A model generated the notes under the pieces. It saw nothing but the letters and a program-made list of their open reading frames with translations. It ran no database searches and had not been told where the DNA came from. Below, in pieces: positions 25,565 to 37,189 of a DNA stretch of 64,000 nucleotides. This stretch comes from Hydra vulgaris (Eukaryota; Cnidaria; Hydrozoa; Anthoathecata; Hydridae). The DNA lies in NCBI RefSeq assembly GCF_038396675.1, contig NC_088920.1, positions 69,515,001 through 69,579,000 of the forward strand. Reading direction: 5' to 3'. The stretch's first letter is position 1. Each line of letters begins with the position of its first letter. The position numbers were made by a program, and so were the translations under genes.

Positions 25565-26205
25565 GAATAGGAGGCACCATATTTACACGCCATAACTATA
25601 TATTTTTTGAAAGATAAATAAATATAGTGTCTCTTTTTTCAAAAAAAAGAGAAATACCAATGATGGCGAACAAAAAGATCACGTAACTTTTTCAACTTTT
25701 TTTTTTCCCAGGAAATTAGTCTGATTTTATTGCTTTGCAAAAGTTTAAAAAATCCTAACCTAGACTTAAAACCATGACTTAAAACTCCCAGAGGTGCATG
25801 CAAATCCAACACTTAAATCTTTAAGAAATCAAAAATTATCAAAAAAAAGCCATATTTTTCGAAAATTCACTAAAAAGTTGAACTAAATATAATATCAAAA
25901 ATTAGTTTATAGTACAGAAGGCATCATATTTGCACCCTAAAACTATATATTTTTCGAAATTTAAATAGGTAGACATTATATATCTTTAAAAAAAATTAAA
26001 TTATTAATGATGGCGGGCATAAACATCACGTGACTTTTACGAAAAAAATAATTTTAAACAAAAATCAGACTTAAAAACAATTTAAAGTTAAAAGAAATGC
26101 TGATCAAGACTTGAAACTAACAGACATGCATTCTGCAAGAAAAATCGACACAAATACAGTGCTTAAACGCATATGAATTTTTAAGATATCAGAAACTATA
26201 AACCA
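25565..26205. repeat. Diverged tandem duplication, ~345 bp period
   Basis: A block reading aggcaccatatttacacgcc, then actatatattttttgaaa, then aatgatggcgaac and atcacgtaacttttt (from about 25570) recurs from about 25917. The second copy has aggcatcatatttgcaccct, then aatgatggcgggca and atcacgtgactttta. The following ~150 bases (gacttgaaactaacagacatgca-type words) also repeat. Divergence is considerable, so the duplication is old. It lies beyond the 3' end of the piggyBac relic and may be part of that element. Confidence 0.7.
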
Positions 26206-26334
26206 ATATAAACAAAATATAAAACTTAAAAAAAGGAGTCAATATTAGTAAATAACATTCTATATATAACTTTTTGTATAAAGATCTTCAACAGTAAGCA
26301 AACAAACTTATTGCATTTTTCACAAAAATGTGAA

Positions 26335-26965
26335 GTTTATGTATATTTCAATTTCCTAGAATGATTTTTTTGGTAACCACACACATTGCATCTTTGATCC
26401 TGAGGGTGACGACTAACAGAAAAATGTTTTCCTATCATTCTGACATTAATAGAAATAGATTTCTAACCCTTGGTGGTCAATTTCCTTCCAAATCATTGAG
26501 ATAATCTTCAACCAGCAAATGTACAAGCTCTATTCAAAAAGCTTTATGACAACTTCGGTTTGCCTTTTTATTTGGGTGAATGTTGAAGTATATTACTTTA
26601 GCGTTCACAACACTTAATTCTAGAAGTCTAAAAAAGACACTCTTCCACCACTTAATTGATTTTCTAACAACAGAATAGTAGGAATGATGTTGGTCAAATA
26701 AATAAATTATAGTGGCACTTTATGTCAGGTTTCTCAATAGGCTCTTGATTTCCACGACGGTTAACAACTTGCGAAGAGGTGCCTTGAATGGACGAAATAG
26801 CATACATATCCAGCTTGTCCTTCCAATGAACAAGAACAATGTTATTGGATTCCAGGAAATTCACCCTTCATTTCACCCTTCTTGATTGTTGCAGTAAATT
26901 CTTTTGGGAACTTTGCACGATCTGCTCAAACTGTTCCACATGCATATGTTTGTCGTTGAAGTAAA
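26335..26965 (-). pseudogene. piggyBac-type transposase relic, C-terminal half
   Basis: Minus-strand frames contain FLESNNIVLVHWKDKLDMYA then ISSIQGTSSQVVNRRGNQEP, then KPDIKCHYNLFI. Later segments resemble the INxVVEECLFxTSRIKCCERY region, and the frame ends with CNVCGYQKN, the start of a cysteine zinc-finger tail. Family knowledge: in piggyBac transposases WKDKRxVxxLSTxH, KPxxVxxYNxxMGGVD and a C-terminal cysteine-rich domain occur in this order. Here the MGGVD block is eroded. Stops throughout show it is inactive. Confidence 0.75.
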
Positions 26966-27030
26966 TTGTATATCAATTTGAAGCTTCTGTTGAAATTATC
27001 AAAATTATTAAAATTTAATAAGGACTATAA

Positions 27031-27034
<4 letters not shown>

Positions 27035-27099
<65 letters not shown>
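27035..27099. repeat. (TA)n microsatellite
   Basis: About 65 bases of uninterrupted TA adjoining the left arm of the foldback element. Confidence 0.95.
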
Positions 27100-27102
<3 letters not shown>

Positions 27103-27105
<3 letters not shown>

Positions 27106-27766
27106 TAGTAAGAAAACATCAATTGATGCGAATTCTCTTAATACAATTAATAATTTGTTATTAGAAATTTTCGCTGGATTATGGTTACCAGTATCATCAG
27201 CTTGTAAAAGATTTATACAAAAAATTTTTTTTTGTAAAGTTAGAAACAGTTTACAACTAACTGTCGTCAGCAGTTGAATTGCTTCTTTTTTATTTAAGTT
27301 CATTCTGCCATGTAAAGGTGAATATTGGAACCTCTGTAATACGAGAGCTCCGCGCACTTTTGGATCAAATTTTTTTGTTTCAACTTTAATTATTTTTACG
27401 TTTTTCCGCTTTATTTCTTGTGAGCAAAACTTATTATAGGTGGCTATTATATACTGATAATGTTTCCTCTCGTTTAAAATTATTAGATATTGCTGAGTTC
27501 GAGTCCTAATTTAGATAACGGGCAGTTAGTGAAAACTAAATTTTGGACTTCGTTTTTTACATTTTTACGTAAGCAAGAAAGAAGCCATTCAACTGCTGAC
27601 GTCAGTTAGTTTTAAACTGTTTCTAACGTTACAAAAAAAATTTTTTTGTGTAAATTTTTTACGAGCTGATGATGCTAGTAACGATAATCCAGCGAAAATT
27701 TCTTATAACTAATTAATAATTGTATTAAGAGAATTCGTATTAATTGATGTTTTCTTACTAATATAA
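27103..27766. mobile_element. Foldback/MITE-like element with ~190-bp inverted arms
   Basis: Left arm about 27103-27287 and right arm about 27578-27766 are inverted copies at roughly 90% identity by eye. Shared words include attagtaagaaaacatcaat, gaaattttcgctggattat and actaactg(t/a)cgtcagcagt. About 290 bases of unrelated spacer lie between. It is flanked on both sides by (TA)n tracts, so insertion into, or mobilisation with, a TA microsatellite is likely. It encodes no protein; frames across the arms are spurious. Confidence 0.85.
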
Positions 27767-27797
27767 CATATATTCTCATACACGATATTAACACTAA

Positions 27798-28210
<413 letters not shown>

Positions 28211-28214
28211 TCTG

Positions 28215-29360
28215 AGTTAAAATTTAATTATCGGCTAAATCCGGTTCTTAACTATCTTATAACAGCTTGGTTATCAGATTTAGCAGACAGCAGATTTTTG
28301 TATTACATTGGGTAGGTCAATATTATCCTTGGTAGAACTCCAGCTGTTATAAATGATATTGAAGTCTTTAATAATAAACATTTTATAAAATCCATGACGA
28401 AATATCGTTTATTTTTATTTCTTTTTTCTTAAAGTTTAAATGTTTTAGCAACGTTGTGATTTAAATTGATATTATAAGTAATAATAACAGTTTTTACATT
28501 GTTAATGTTTGTTAAATTATTATACTATATTGACTAATTTAAAAATAAAATAGGTGACCTAACTACATTTATTATTATTGGTTCTCACATACAGAACTTC
28601 ACATTTATGGTTTTTTTGTTCGATTGTTGGGAATTTAGTGTGGATTGCATTATATAATCTTTGAATAAAATGCTCATTTACTTTGTTAATACAAAAAGTC
28701 GTAGCAATAAAAGCCAAATAAATACAACTATTTGATATGACTTGTTCACATCACTAGTTTTATGTGTCTTTGTTTGCCAATATATTATAATGGGCAAATG
28801 TAGACGCTCCTTGAGAGGATAGAGACTGCTGAAGACGCTTCATTAGCGTCCATGATCCACTTTTTATATATACTTATTTCTCTTTTTAAGAGTTATTTTA
28901 AAAGACGTTTAGATAACTCCGCTTGATTGCAAATTTAAATATAAGCATTATTTCAATGAATTTTAACAGTCGCATTGCAAAAGTCGCAAAATTTTTAGTT
29001 ATAAAAACTTATTTCTTTATTTATAGTTAATAAAAGTATTTATAGTTATGAAAATTTTTTAGTGTATTTATAGTTATTAAAAAGTAGTAAAAATTGCTGA
29101 TTTAAGTGATTGAAACATTTATTTCACTATTAAGTAAGTTATTAAAACATTTATTTCGAAATAACTCATGTGAAAAAACAAAATTCTTAATCTATTGCTA
29201 AAAAAAAAAAAAGAAAAAAAAAATTTAACCGAGAAAGTATAAAATGATAATACAAAAGATATGCATTTAAATTAAAATTTTATTGTTATTACATTACAAA
29301 TAAATAATGCTGTTTATTATTGTTTTTTATGGCAAATAGCAAATAAATAAAAAAAGACTT
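28215..29360. other. 5' part of intron 1 of channel gene B, no gene seen
   Basis: AT-rich DNA. A poly-A patch lies at 29200-29225. No exon linking the first membrane helix to the pore exon was recognised here or elsewhere in the intron. Confidence 0.45.
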
Positions 29361-29362
29361 AC

Positions 29363-29881
29363 TACTAACCATACGAGTAACGAGAAAAGAAAAATAAATC
29401 CCATAGCAAATGATGCGATTGGAATGCTTTTTTTAATAGATTCTAAAATTTTACGCGATACTGTAATTTTTTTTTTATTAACAATAACTCCAACATTTGG
29501 TGAATATATAAAAAAACCTTCCTTAACATTTCTACTTTTCAAAATATTTTCATCTGGTTTAATTAAAATGGGAAACCATATTCCATTTTTTCCTGTATAA
29601 TTTTCGAGCTCTTTATTAGCATAACTTTTTTTTTTTAAACTTTTATAAAAATCATTTTGATCAAATGTTTTGTTAATCAAATGATATTGCACTAAATCTA
29701 TTGAAGGACAACACAATTCTTGTAATCGTTTATACATAAACGGCAATATACCATCTAAGTTACCGTCGCTTTCATAAAATATAAAAGGTTTAATTGGCCA
29801 AAAAAATACTTGATCTGGTACCAGCATTTGCCCTGGCAGAATATACAGAAAAATCAAGCACACTGTTTGCTTTTTAAACAT
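29363..29881 (-). CDS. GluR0-like channel gene B, exon 1: signal peptide, ligand-binding S1 lobe, first membrane helix
   Basis: A minus-strand frame begins with ATG in an A-rich context (aaaaaaaATG) and encodes 173 residues to a strong GTAAGT donor in phase 0. Residues 1-20 form a signal peptide (KK, then VCLIFLYILPG). The middle contains GNLDGILPFMYKRLQELCC, typical of a substrate-binding fold with disulphide-capable cysteines. GFFIYSPNVGVIVNKKK and SRKILESIKKS then lead into the helix IPIASFAMGFIFLFSLLVWL. Reads beyond the donor hit a stop within a few codons. Together with the pore exon and filter exon this is the N-terminal part of a ligand-gated channel of the ionotropic glutamate receptor/GluR0 type. 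No amino-terminal (ATD) domain is present, so the receptor is short. The ligand cannot be told from this sequence. Confidence 0.8.
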
Positions 29882-29884
29882 TTT

Positions 29885-30575
29885 TTTAACAGCTTAAGTT
29901 ATTGAGTTTTTGAAAATAATTAAAACATTTATTGCTTCTCCTTATTGTGTCACGTTCTTGCTTTAACAATGATAAATTTTCTTGATAAGCTTTTCTTGAT
30001 AAAACAAAAATGATTTTCGAGAGGAAATGCTTTTTGTTTTATTTTTGCGGAAATATTTAAAACATTTTGTATCAAAATAATTAAGCTCATAAATTAATTA
30101 TAACTGTTTAAATGTTAATACTCATTAATATTAAAAAACGAAAAATGTAAGTACATTGTTTTGAAATATTTATGTTTTTCATATTTTATAGATTGCCTTG
30201 TATATACTTGCAATCATATAGTCTTTTAAAAAAAAAAAAATTTTTTTAAGTGTTTAAATATTTATAAAGAAAATGAAATTTGAAACTGAGGTTTTAACTT
30301 TCAAATTCAAGTATGAAAAATAATATGCAATTATTTAAATTGAAAAATTTAATCAAGCATGCGAGACTTTCGTCTATGTTATTTCCAGACTTTATCATTT
30401 TGATAATTTAACACCAAAATTTTAGAGTTTTTTGAAATGGTTATGGTACGTATTGAAATATGCATTAAAAATCTCTCCAATTCTAAGTCTTCTAATTAAA
30501 AATTCTATTATGTTTAAATAAATTCGTAACTACTGGTAACAGTTGTTTAAATTAAAATGAAGTTTTACCTTTTTA
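29885..30575. other. Upstream region of channel gene B
   Basis: This is where the gene's promoter would lie. The sequence is AT-rich throughout, so TATA-like words are not informative. No other element is seen. Confidence 0.4.
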
Positions 30576-30579
30576 TGAG

Positions 30580-30586
30580 TGTATAT

Positions 30587-30656
<70 letters not shown>
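30580..30656. repeat. (TA)n microsatellite
   Basis: About 77 bases of TA with single interruptions (ataatat, aaat). Confidence 0.95.
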
Positions 30657-30689
30657 AGTGTAACTTTTTACATTAAAGCGTAATATACA

Positions 30690-31180
30690 ACCCTATGCTT
30701 TCAAAAACACTTGGTTCAGATTCTCAAAGACACTTGGTTGCTTGATCTACACACTGTTGTGGGAATTTGTTCTGGGAGTTTCTAGTATCAATAGTTCCTG
30801 ATTTCAAAACTTTTTCACCAAGTTTAATGCTTTTTTGTGAAGTGAAAGCTGCTACATAGCTTCCATAAATCATCTGTATTGTACTGTGTTCCCATTTATA
30901 TACCCAATATGTTCTTTGTTCTCAATCTGAAGATAATAAAATCTCTTGTCCTAACTGGAGAGCCGTTCACCATCTTTTTATGTGCTGTCAAAAACTTCAT
31001 TTAATGAATCGTATTTTCTTTGTTTTACACATTTATTGTGCGTCTTCAGCACTTGATCTAGTTTTGTCAGTACAGTTTTTCCATAAACTTGTTACTTCTT
31101 TCTTAATTTGCTTTATGAACTCTTGTCCCCCTTTGATGGATTCTACCAGAAACAGACAGTGACCAACAAATTGGAATTTA
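30690..31180 (-). pseudogene. Unidentified coding relic
   Basis: The minus strand is less AT-rich than its surroundings and shows short in-register peptide-like stretches such as LTKLDQVLKTHNKCVKQRKY and LNLVKKF, separated by stops. I do not recognise a family; a decayed mobile-element protein is the likeliest source. The element at 31188-32687 is inserted at its edge. Confidence 0.35.
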
Positions 31181-31187
31181 AGAAGTA

Positions 31188-32687
31188 GGGGAGACCGGGG
31201 CTAGTTGGCCGCATGGGTAAGTTGACGAACTGCGTTTATCTTTAGAGCCTTTCATCAGAAAGTGACAAAAATTACTCAGAAACTTTCTCATTGACCATTT
31301 CATCATTCACTGTAGTATTGTCAGGGTTCGCGCATGCGCATGGGAGATATTGAGATTTATGCGCTTTTTGGACAAAAACGTAACTTTTAGAACATCGCTT
31401 CCTTTTTACTTTACAAAGAAAATATTTAGTCGTATGAAAAAAAAAATTATTGTAAAAGTTCCAGTCACAATTGGTTTACTATATCCAGTCAGCATATTTA
31501 CATACTCCACAAGGCGATAGCACACATGCGCCCGCGCACGATTTTTCGTACTTTTTTATAAAGAAACATATTTTTAAATTACGTACTATATACTATACTT
31601 TATTTACCTTTGTGTTTACATTTGAAGTGTCGCTTTATAAATGTATAGTAATCAAAGAACACGTAAGTATATTAGAATAACATTTTTTTAATTAAAGTAC
31701 ACAACTATACAAAGATCGTGAGGGTTTATTTTAAAAGAAAAGTTGAATGTAATTAATGCCCTTCTCCATGACTTTTGGCGTTTGCTCTATCTTGGGATAT
31801 ATTTAAAGCCAAATTTCATTATTTTTATTTCAATTTCAATTTCATTAAGATTTATTGCTTTCAATGAAAAATAAATATTCTAATTATGAGTTTCAAATTT
31901 TTTTTTTGTTTTAGTAATATAGTCAGAAAGAAAACAATATATAGGTACAGTAAGTACTTCTTCAAAAATTTAAAAATATGTTTCTTTATAAAAAAGTACG
32001 AAAAATCGTGCGCGGGCGCATGTGTGCTATCGCCTTGTGGAGTATGTAAATATGCATCCAGTCAGACTTTTTTTTCAAAGCTGCCGTTTTTCAGGATCTA
32101 TAGACTGTTTATTAAAAAAAAAGCTTTTGGGGTAAGTTGACAATTTTTTTACGGGGTAAGTTGGCTCATAGCATTTACTATGGAAAAAAATATTTATTTT
32201 TATAAATTTATTTTTTTTAATTTTTTTTATTTTTAAAAATATTGAAAACATTTATTCTTACAAAAAAATTAAAAAAAAATTTTGTTTAGTTTTTTTTTCC
32301 ACAGATAAGAGGTGGGTTACTGTTTGGCTTTTATACGGACAAATATTTGGTACCAGCTAAAAGTAATATTAAATTTTGGGATAAAATTGTTGCAAAAATT
32401 TATTTTAAAAAAATTTCTATTAATTTTGCACTTAATAGTGCATTAATAAAAATTTTTATAGTTTGCGCCGACTTACCCCGTGGTGGGGTAAGTTGGCGCA
32501 AATTTTTTTTTTTTTTTTGAGGGTCCGGAAAGGCCCCAAGAATTTTTTTTTTTAAATGAATGCAAATTTTATAAGATACCCTAATCCATACTCTTTAAGA
32601 CTACACTTTAATATTTTTAAAAAAATGTACTGTTAGGGGTACAGAGCTCATAGAGTAAAAACCGAGCCAACTAGCCCCGGTCTCCCC
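31188..32687. mobile_element. 1.5-kb DNA element with 22-bp perfect terminal inverted repeats
   Basis: The left end GGGGAGACCGGGGCTAG...TTGGC (31188-31209) is repeated exactly, inverted, at 32666-32687, and both ends are flanked by TA. Inside, GGGTAAGTTGRC words recur in subterminal positions: 31215 direct, about 32130 and 32153 direct, and 32472-32496 as a facing pair separated by gtgg. No transposase is recognisable, so it is non-autonomous. The GC-rich termini stand out sharply from the AT-rich host. A 2-bp TA duplication is possible, but the superfamily cannot be named from this alone. A second MITE is inserted inside it. Confidence 0.85.
31492..32055. mobile_element. Mutator-like MITE nested in the 1.5-kb element
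   Basis: It begins GCATATTTACATACTCCACA and ends with the exact reverse complement. The arms match over about 89 bases (31492-31580 and 31967-32055), including the GC-rich word gcgcccgcgcacgatttttc. It is flanked by a perfect 9-base direct repeat, ATCCAGTCA (31483-31491 and 32056-32064). Long terminal inverted repeats with a 9-bp target duplication are the hallmarks of Mutator-like elements. There is no transposase, so this is non-autonomous. The frames at 31471-31680 and 31886-32140 lie across its arms and are not genes. Confidence 0.85.
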
Positions 32688-33016
32688 TATCCTGCTATTA
32701 TCTTCCAATATTTTTTTTTTTTTTTAAGAGTACAATATAGCGTCCAGTTGCTCTATTTCAAAAAATTTTTATTACTGTTTAAAAAAAGTTAAACTTTATA
32801 TCTACTTGGATCAGTTCACATTTTATATTTGAACATAAACAAAATATTATGATATAAATTGATTTGTAAATGTTCACAGCATTCATCTGTTTTAGTAATG
32901 GCTTTGCATGAGTAAGCTTGTCTTTATAAAATACAATTCTTGAAGCGAGTTTTGGTTGCCTATAAATTTAGTTTTATAGGTACTTGGCCGAGTTATATTG
33001 ACGTATTGATAGACAA

Positions 33017-33080
33017 CTGTGTCTAAAGGAAAAAAAGAATGTTACTTTATAGTAACATTCTTTTTTTCCTTTAGACACAG
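33017..33080. repeat. Perfect inverted duplication, 30-bp arms, 4-base loop
   Basis: ctgtgtctaaaggaaaaaaa and the next ten bases are mirrored exactly across a ttat loop. Not followed by a recognisable gene, and not a terminator in this eukaryotic context. Confidence 0.95.
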
Positions 33081-33084
33081 TACT

Positions 33085-35975
33085 AAATCTTACTTTATAG
33101 AGTGGACCAATGTTTTTTGAAATTTTTTTTTTAATGGCATTTATACGAGAGTTTTATTATATTCTTATTTAGAAGCACACCAAGTAACTCAGCTGATGGT
33201 GTTTGTTCAATAACTGTGTTGTTTATACTAAGTTTTTAATTAAAGAGCTAAAAATGTTAAATTAAACCTTTTTATACCAGAAAATAAGTAAAGTACAACA
33301 TTGATAGATATGTTAGGGCCTTATTCATTTTAATTGATTTAATATATGTTTCTAAGTTTAGATTACTCTTTCTAGCAATGAACACTGAAAGTCACTAAAA
33401 AAATTTTAAAATGATTTAATTTTTGATGCAAGGTTTTTGTCTTGCATTCGATAACGTTTCCATTAATTTGAGTGGTAAAATGTCAGAAAACATTTCATTT
33501 TTACCAATTATTTATTTCATGACTTCCCGCGTTTTCTTTATGCTTAATATTATTTTTTGTAATTGTTCAAAATAGGTTTATTCAAATAAGTTTTTATATT
33601 CTTTATAAACATTAAGATTAGCTTTGATTCTGCTTTTTGATAATGTGATTTATAATTTTTGCGATTTTTTAGAAGATTTTTTTATTTTTGTAATCCACAA
33701 TCCTTTAAATTTTTTAATTTAATTTCTATTTCTTGTATTGGAAAATGTTTGTTAATAAATAAAATAATAACAGGAAAAAATAATAAAAAAAAAATACATT
33801 AATAATAAATAAAATTAAACTAAATAAATTGTTATACAAGAAAGATGTCGAGAAATAGGGTATTGGCGGAGTAGTGTTTCCTAGGTTACATTTTCGGTAT
33901 ACAATTTTTCCAACTTATTGTTGATATTGACTCTAAAATTCTAAACTCTAAAATTAAGCATAAAAAGTTTATTGACTTTTTCGTTTAAAGGTTTTTGTTT
34001 TAAACTTGTTACTAATGTTTGCGTTTTCAAACAAAAAAAAAAAAGAAAAAAAGTCAAGTGAAAAGTGATCGGATTTATCAGTTTTGATTATTCCTGTTTT
34101 ATCAGAACTTATCTAAAAAGGAGTTTATTGCATTATTATCTATAGCAGTAGTGTAAATTATTGTAACAAGAGTTGGTTTGTAAATGATTGGGAAAATATT
34201 GCGTTAAAACATTTTTTCAAAAAATCAGCTTGTTTAGCGTTTTGTGTATAATCGAATTTAATCTTTGTATTTAAGCAATGAATAAAAAAAAACTTAAAAA
34301 CCTTATTATTACACAATTGTAAAATCTTGTAAAAATAAAAAAATAGAGAAGAAAAAAAAAAGATGATAGATAAGATCAACTCTGTTAAAAAAATATCAAA
34401 AAGATTATAATTAATTTTTTCTTAAACTCGTTATGACATTTTGATTTAAGTTTTGTTTAAGTGTAAGAGAAAGTTGAAACTGTCATAAATACTGTATTTT
34501 GTTTGTTTTTCTTGCATTTTTAATTTTAGGGTAATTTTTAGTTTGAGGGTAATCATTTAATTTTTATTTTTTATATTAGGTTGTTCATTGTATTTTAAAT
34601 TATGTTAATGTCACCGATGCAGAATAGTCTTTTTTATTTCATTTTGCTTTTGATATCAATTCGTTGCAAATAATTTTAAAATTGAATAACATCGCCATCG
34701 GGTAGCCTATAACAAGAAGAAACTATGCTATTTGTATTTTAAATTATTATCTCAAGAGTTAGGACCTCACCTTCTGAATAAGAGGCCGAGAGGTCTTTTC
34801 TTATTTTGATATCGTGGTCATAACGAATGTCAACTATAACTCCTCCTCTCTTTTATAGCGTTTTTATCCCAAATGAAATAATTTTCAATTAGGAATATGA
34901 AAATTTGAACTCTTTTGAGATGACTCATCATTACACCATGAATCTGAAAGACAAATCATGTTAACAAAAATTGCATTCTAAAAAAAAGTTAGTTTGTCTA
35001 TATTAACATTGGTACTTGTGATATTGATGGGTATCGCCGTGAGTTTTTTTTATATTTTTTTTTAACAGCGTTTTAAAAGTTTCGATTTCAATGTACTGCA
35101 AATTAAAATCTAATCCTTTGAAAAGACGTGTATCTGCGTTATAAAAGTCGTTAAGTAAAATAATGTTATCAGTTTCAAAATTTTTCGTTTTGAAGATAAT
35201 TATTTCTTTAGCTACTGTGCTTGTTTAAGAGCTTATTTTACAAAATAGAGGTTTTGAAACATTTTACTTATTTTTGAACTTTCCATACAAAATTTTTATC
35301 TTATTTGATAGCTACATCTTCTTATCGGTGTCTTTTTATTTCTTCTCAAAGTTTTTTTTGTTTTTCTATTATTTCAGTAACATGATCTTTATTTATGAAT
35401 ATTCCACTGCCTTTTTCAAACAACAAGGGTTTCCACCCTACATCACCGAATTTGCTGAAACTTTGCATTAATGTTAATTGTTAATTTAGGAAGCATTTTG
35501 ATTGTAAACACTGTGAATTTTTTGCAAAAAACTACCATCAGTTGGTAATTTAATATAACTAATTGGTTTATAGCAACTCAAAGTTTTTTCAACTTTATAT
35601 TAATTATAAGCGGATAAAATGTTTAAAATGTATCTATTTCTTATTTCTCTTATAAGGTCCATGTAGAAATGCTGCGATGCTAATTTTTGGTACCAACGAA
35701 GTTCGATACTTGCTGAATCTGAAAATTTAGTCGTGTATCTCTCAAAACAATAGGAAATATAATTGTGTAAATATTTCATCTATAAAATAAGTAACAAAAT
35801 ATGTGTACATAAAAAGTCCAATAAATATTATCTTATTAAGTTATATTTAGGTAAATCTAGTAAATTTTGTATAATAACTAATATCGATAGTAAATTTAAA
35901 CTTTTTTGTTCAAAATTTTTGTAAATAATCTGCAATGACTTGACAATAGGTAGTTTATAATTAGGCATTTAAAAT
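33085..35975. other. AT-rich sequence with possible minus-strand LINE traces
   Basis: Patches near 34600-35160 are less AT-biased and could be remnants of a minus-strand retroelement, but no motif was confirmed. The short hydrophobic frames at 34158-34379 and 35274-35471 have no recognisable family. Confidence 0.35.
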
Positions 35976-36059
35976 ATGTTTATTAGAACTATTTGTTCAA
36001 ACAATGTGTTCCTGATAAATATAAGTACTTTTGTTTTGGAGATATTATTTGTGACAATA

Positions 36060-36900
36060 ATAATATATAAAATAAATAGAGAGAGCGGGTTAATACACTA
36101 TGAAGCAGGTAACGCTGTCACAGAGAAGACCACCTCTAATTTTAAAGATCTCTCAATAAAAAATATAATAATGGATAAATATTTATCAGCCGTCAAAAAA
36201 ATAAAGTAACAGCAAATTGTTGACTGCGCCATAACCAGGACCTGTGTCACATCCTCTACCTGCGCCTCAGTCTTGACCTATCCCTATGCTAGAGCCTGTA
36301 ATATTACATAAGACTCAGTAAACTGATCATAAGCTTAAGCAGCTTGAGCAACTTTAGTGTCTATTTTGTGATGAAGATTCTATTGAGAAGCTACCATTCT
36401 TTGAGGCCTAAAAGCTGACTAACCAAACGGAAACTTTTAACACACTCTTTCCATAAGGCTACATGTTAGAAATAGATGCCCAAACATTTTTGGATGCTGT
36501 AATAGCAAGAATTAATTAAAAAATTGAAAACAAGATTAAGAATAATAAACTCAAAGTTTTGTTTATCCTAGTGTTTGAAATGGGAAAGACAACCTTTGGT
36601 ATAGAAGATGTTTATGGCAAGAACCGAGCGGAAGAAAAAGTAAAAAAAACGTCTATCTTAGGTCCAACGCTAATCCAGTTTTAATCAAAAATGACATTGA
36701 GAATATCCTTAATAATATCAAATATATAATTATAAATATCGAACATATGCAAACGTACAATCAAATTGGAATCTTTGTTGCTGTAACTTTATATTCATCG
36801 GGCTCGCTCAAAACCAACCATTCCTTTGTAAGAGCTACATTAAAACGGAGACTCACAGAAGACCTTCAGGTCTTATCATCGAGAACCGCTCGTAAATATT
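36060..36900 (+). pseudogene. Degenerate coding block, possibly the N-terminal part of a Polinton-type protein-primed DNA polymerase
   Basis: Plus-strand frames with stops carry MLEIDAQTFLDAVIARIN, then KLKVLFILVFEMGKTTFG, then PVLIKNDIENILNNIKYIII and SFVRATLKRRL. The succession resembles the poorly conserved region ahead of the exonuclease domain in Polinton/Maverick-like PolB proteins. The link rests mainly on the clearer PolB fragment at 39.5-39.9 kb on the same strand. It is broken by stops. An unrelated decayed protein remains possible. Confidence 0.35.
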
Positions 36901-37189
36901 AAGTACATTAAAATAACATGAAACATAAAATAAAAAAACAAAACAATGTCGTAGTAATAATTAGCAAGAATATAAATATCGCAAGAATTTAAAAACAAAA
37001 TTGGTATAAAGAAATTCTTCATACATTTATATATAGATAAAAAAATATTTAAAAAGTACAGTTTTCATAAACACATAAGATGTGGATCAGATATACTGTT
37101 ATATATTACCTTATGTAATATGCTTCATATATATTTTCAGAAGAATTTAAAATATTCACCTTATAAATATTAAGAGTTTTTATTAGAAA

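Noticed and set aside
31471-32140. Two plus-strand frames of 69 and 84 residues with similar ends
   Set aside because: They cover the two inverted arms and interior of the Mutator-like MITE.
33017-33080. Rho-independent terminator
   Set aside because: The hairpin is perfect, but this is eukaryotic intergenic DNA with no associated transcript, and similar hairpins occur in dead transposons.
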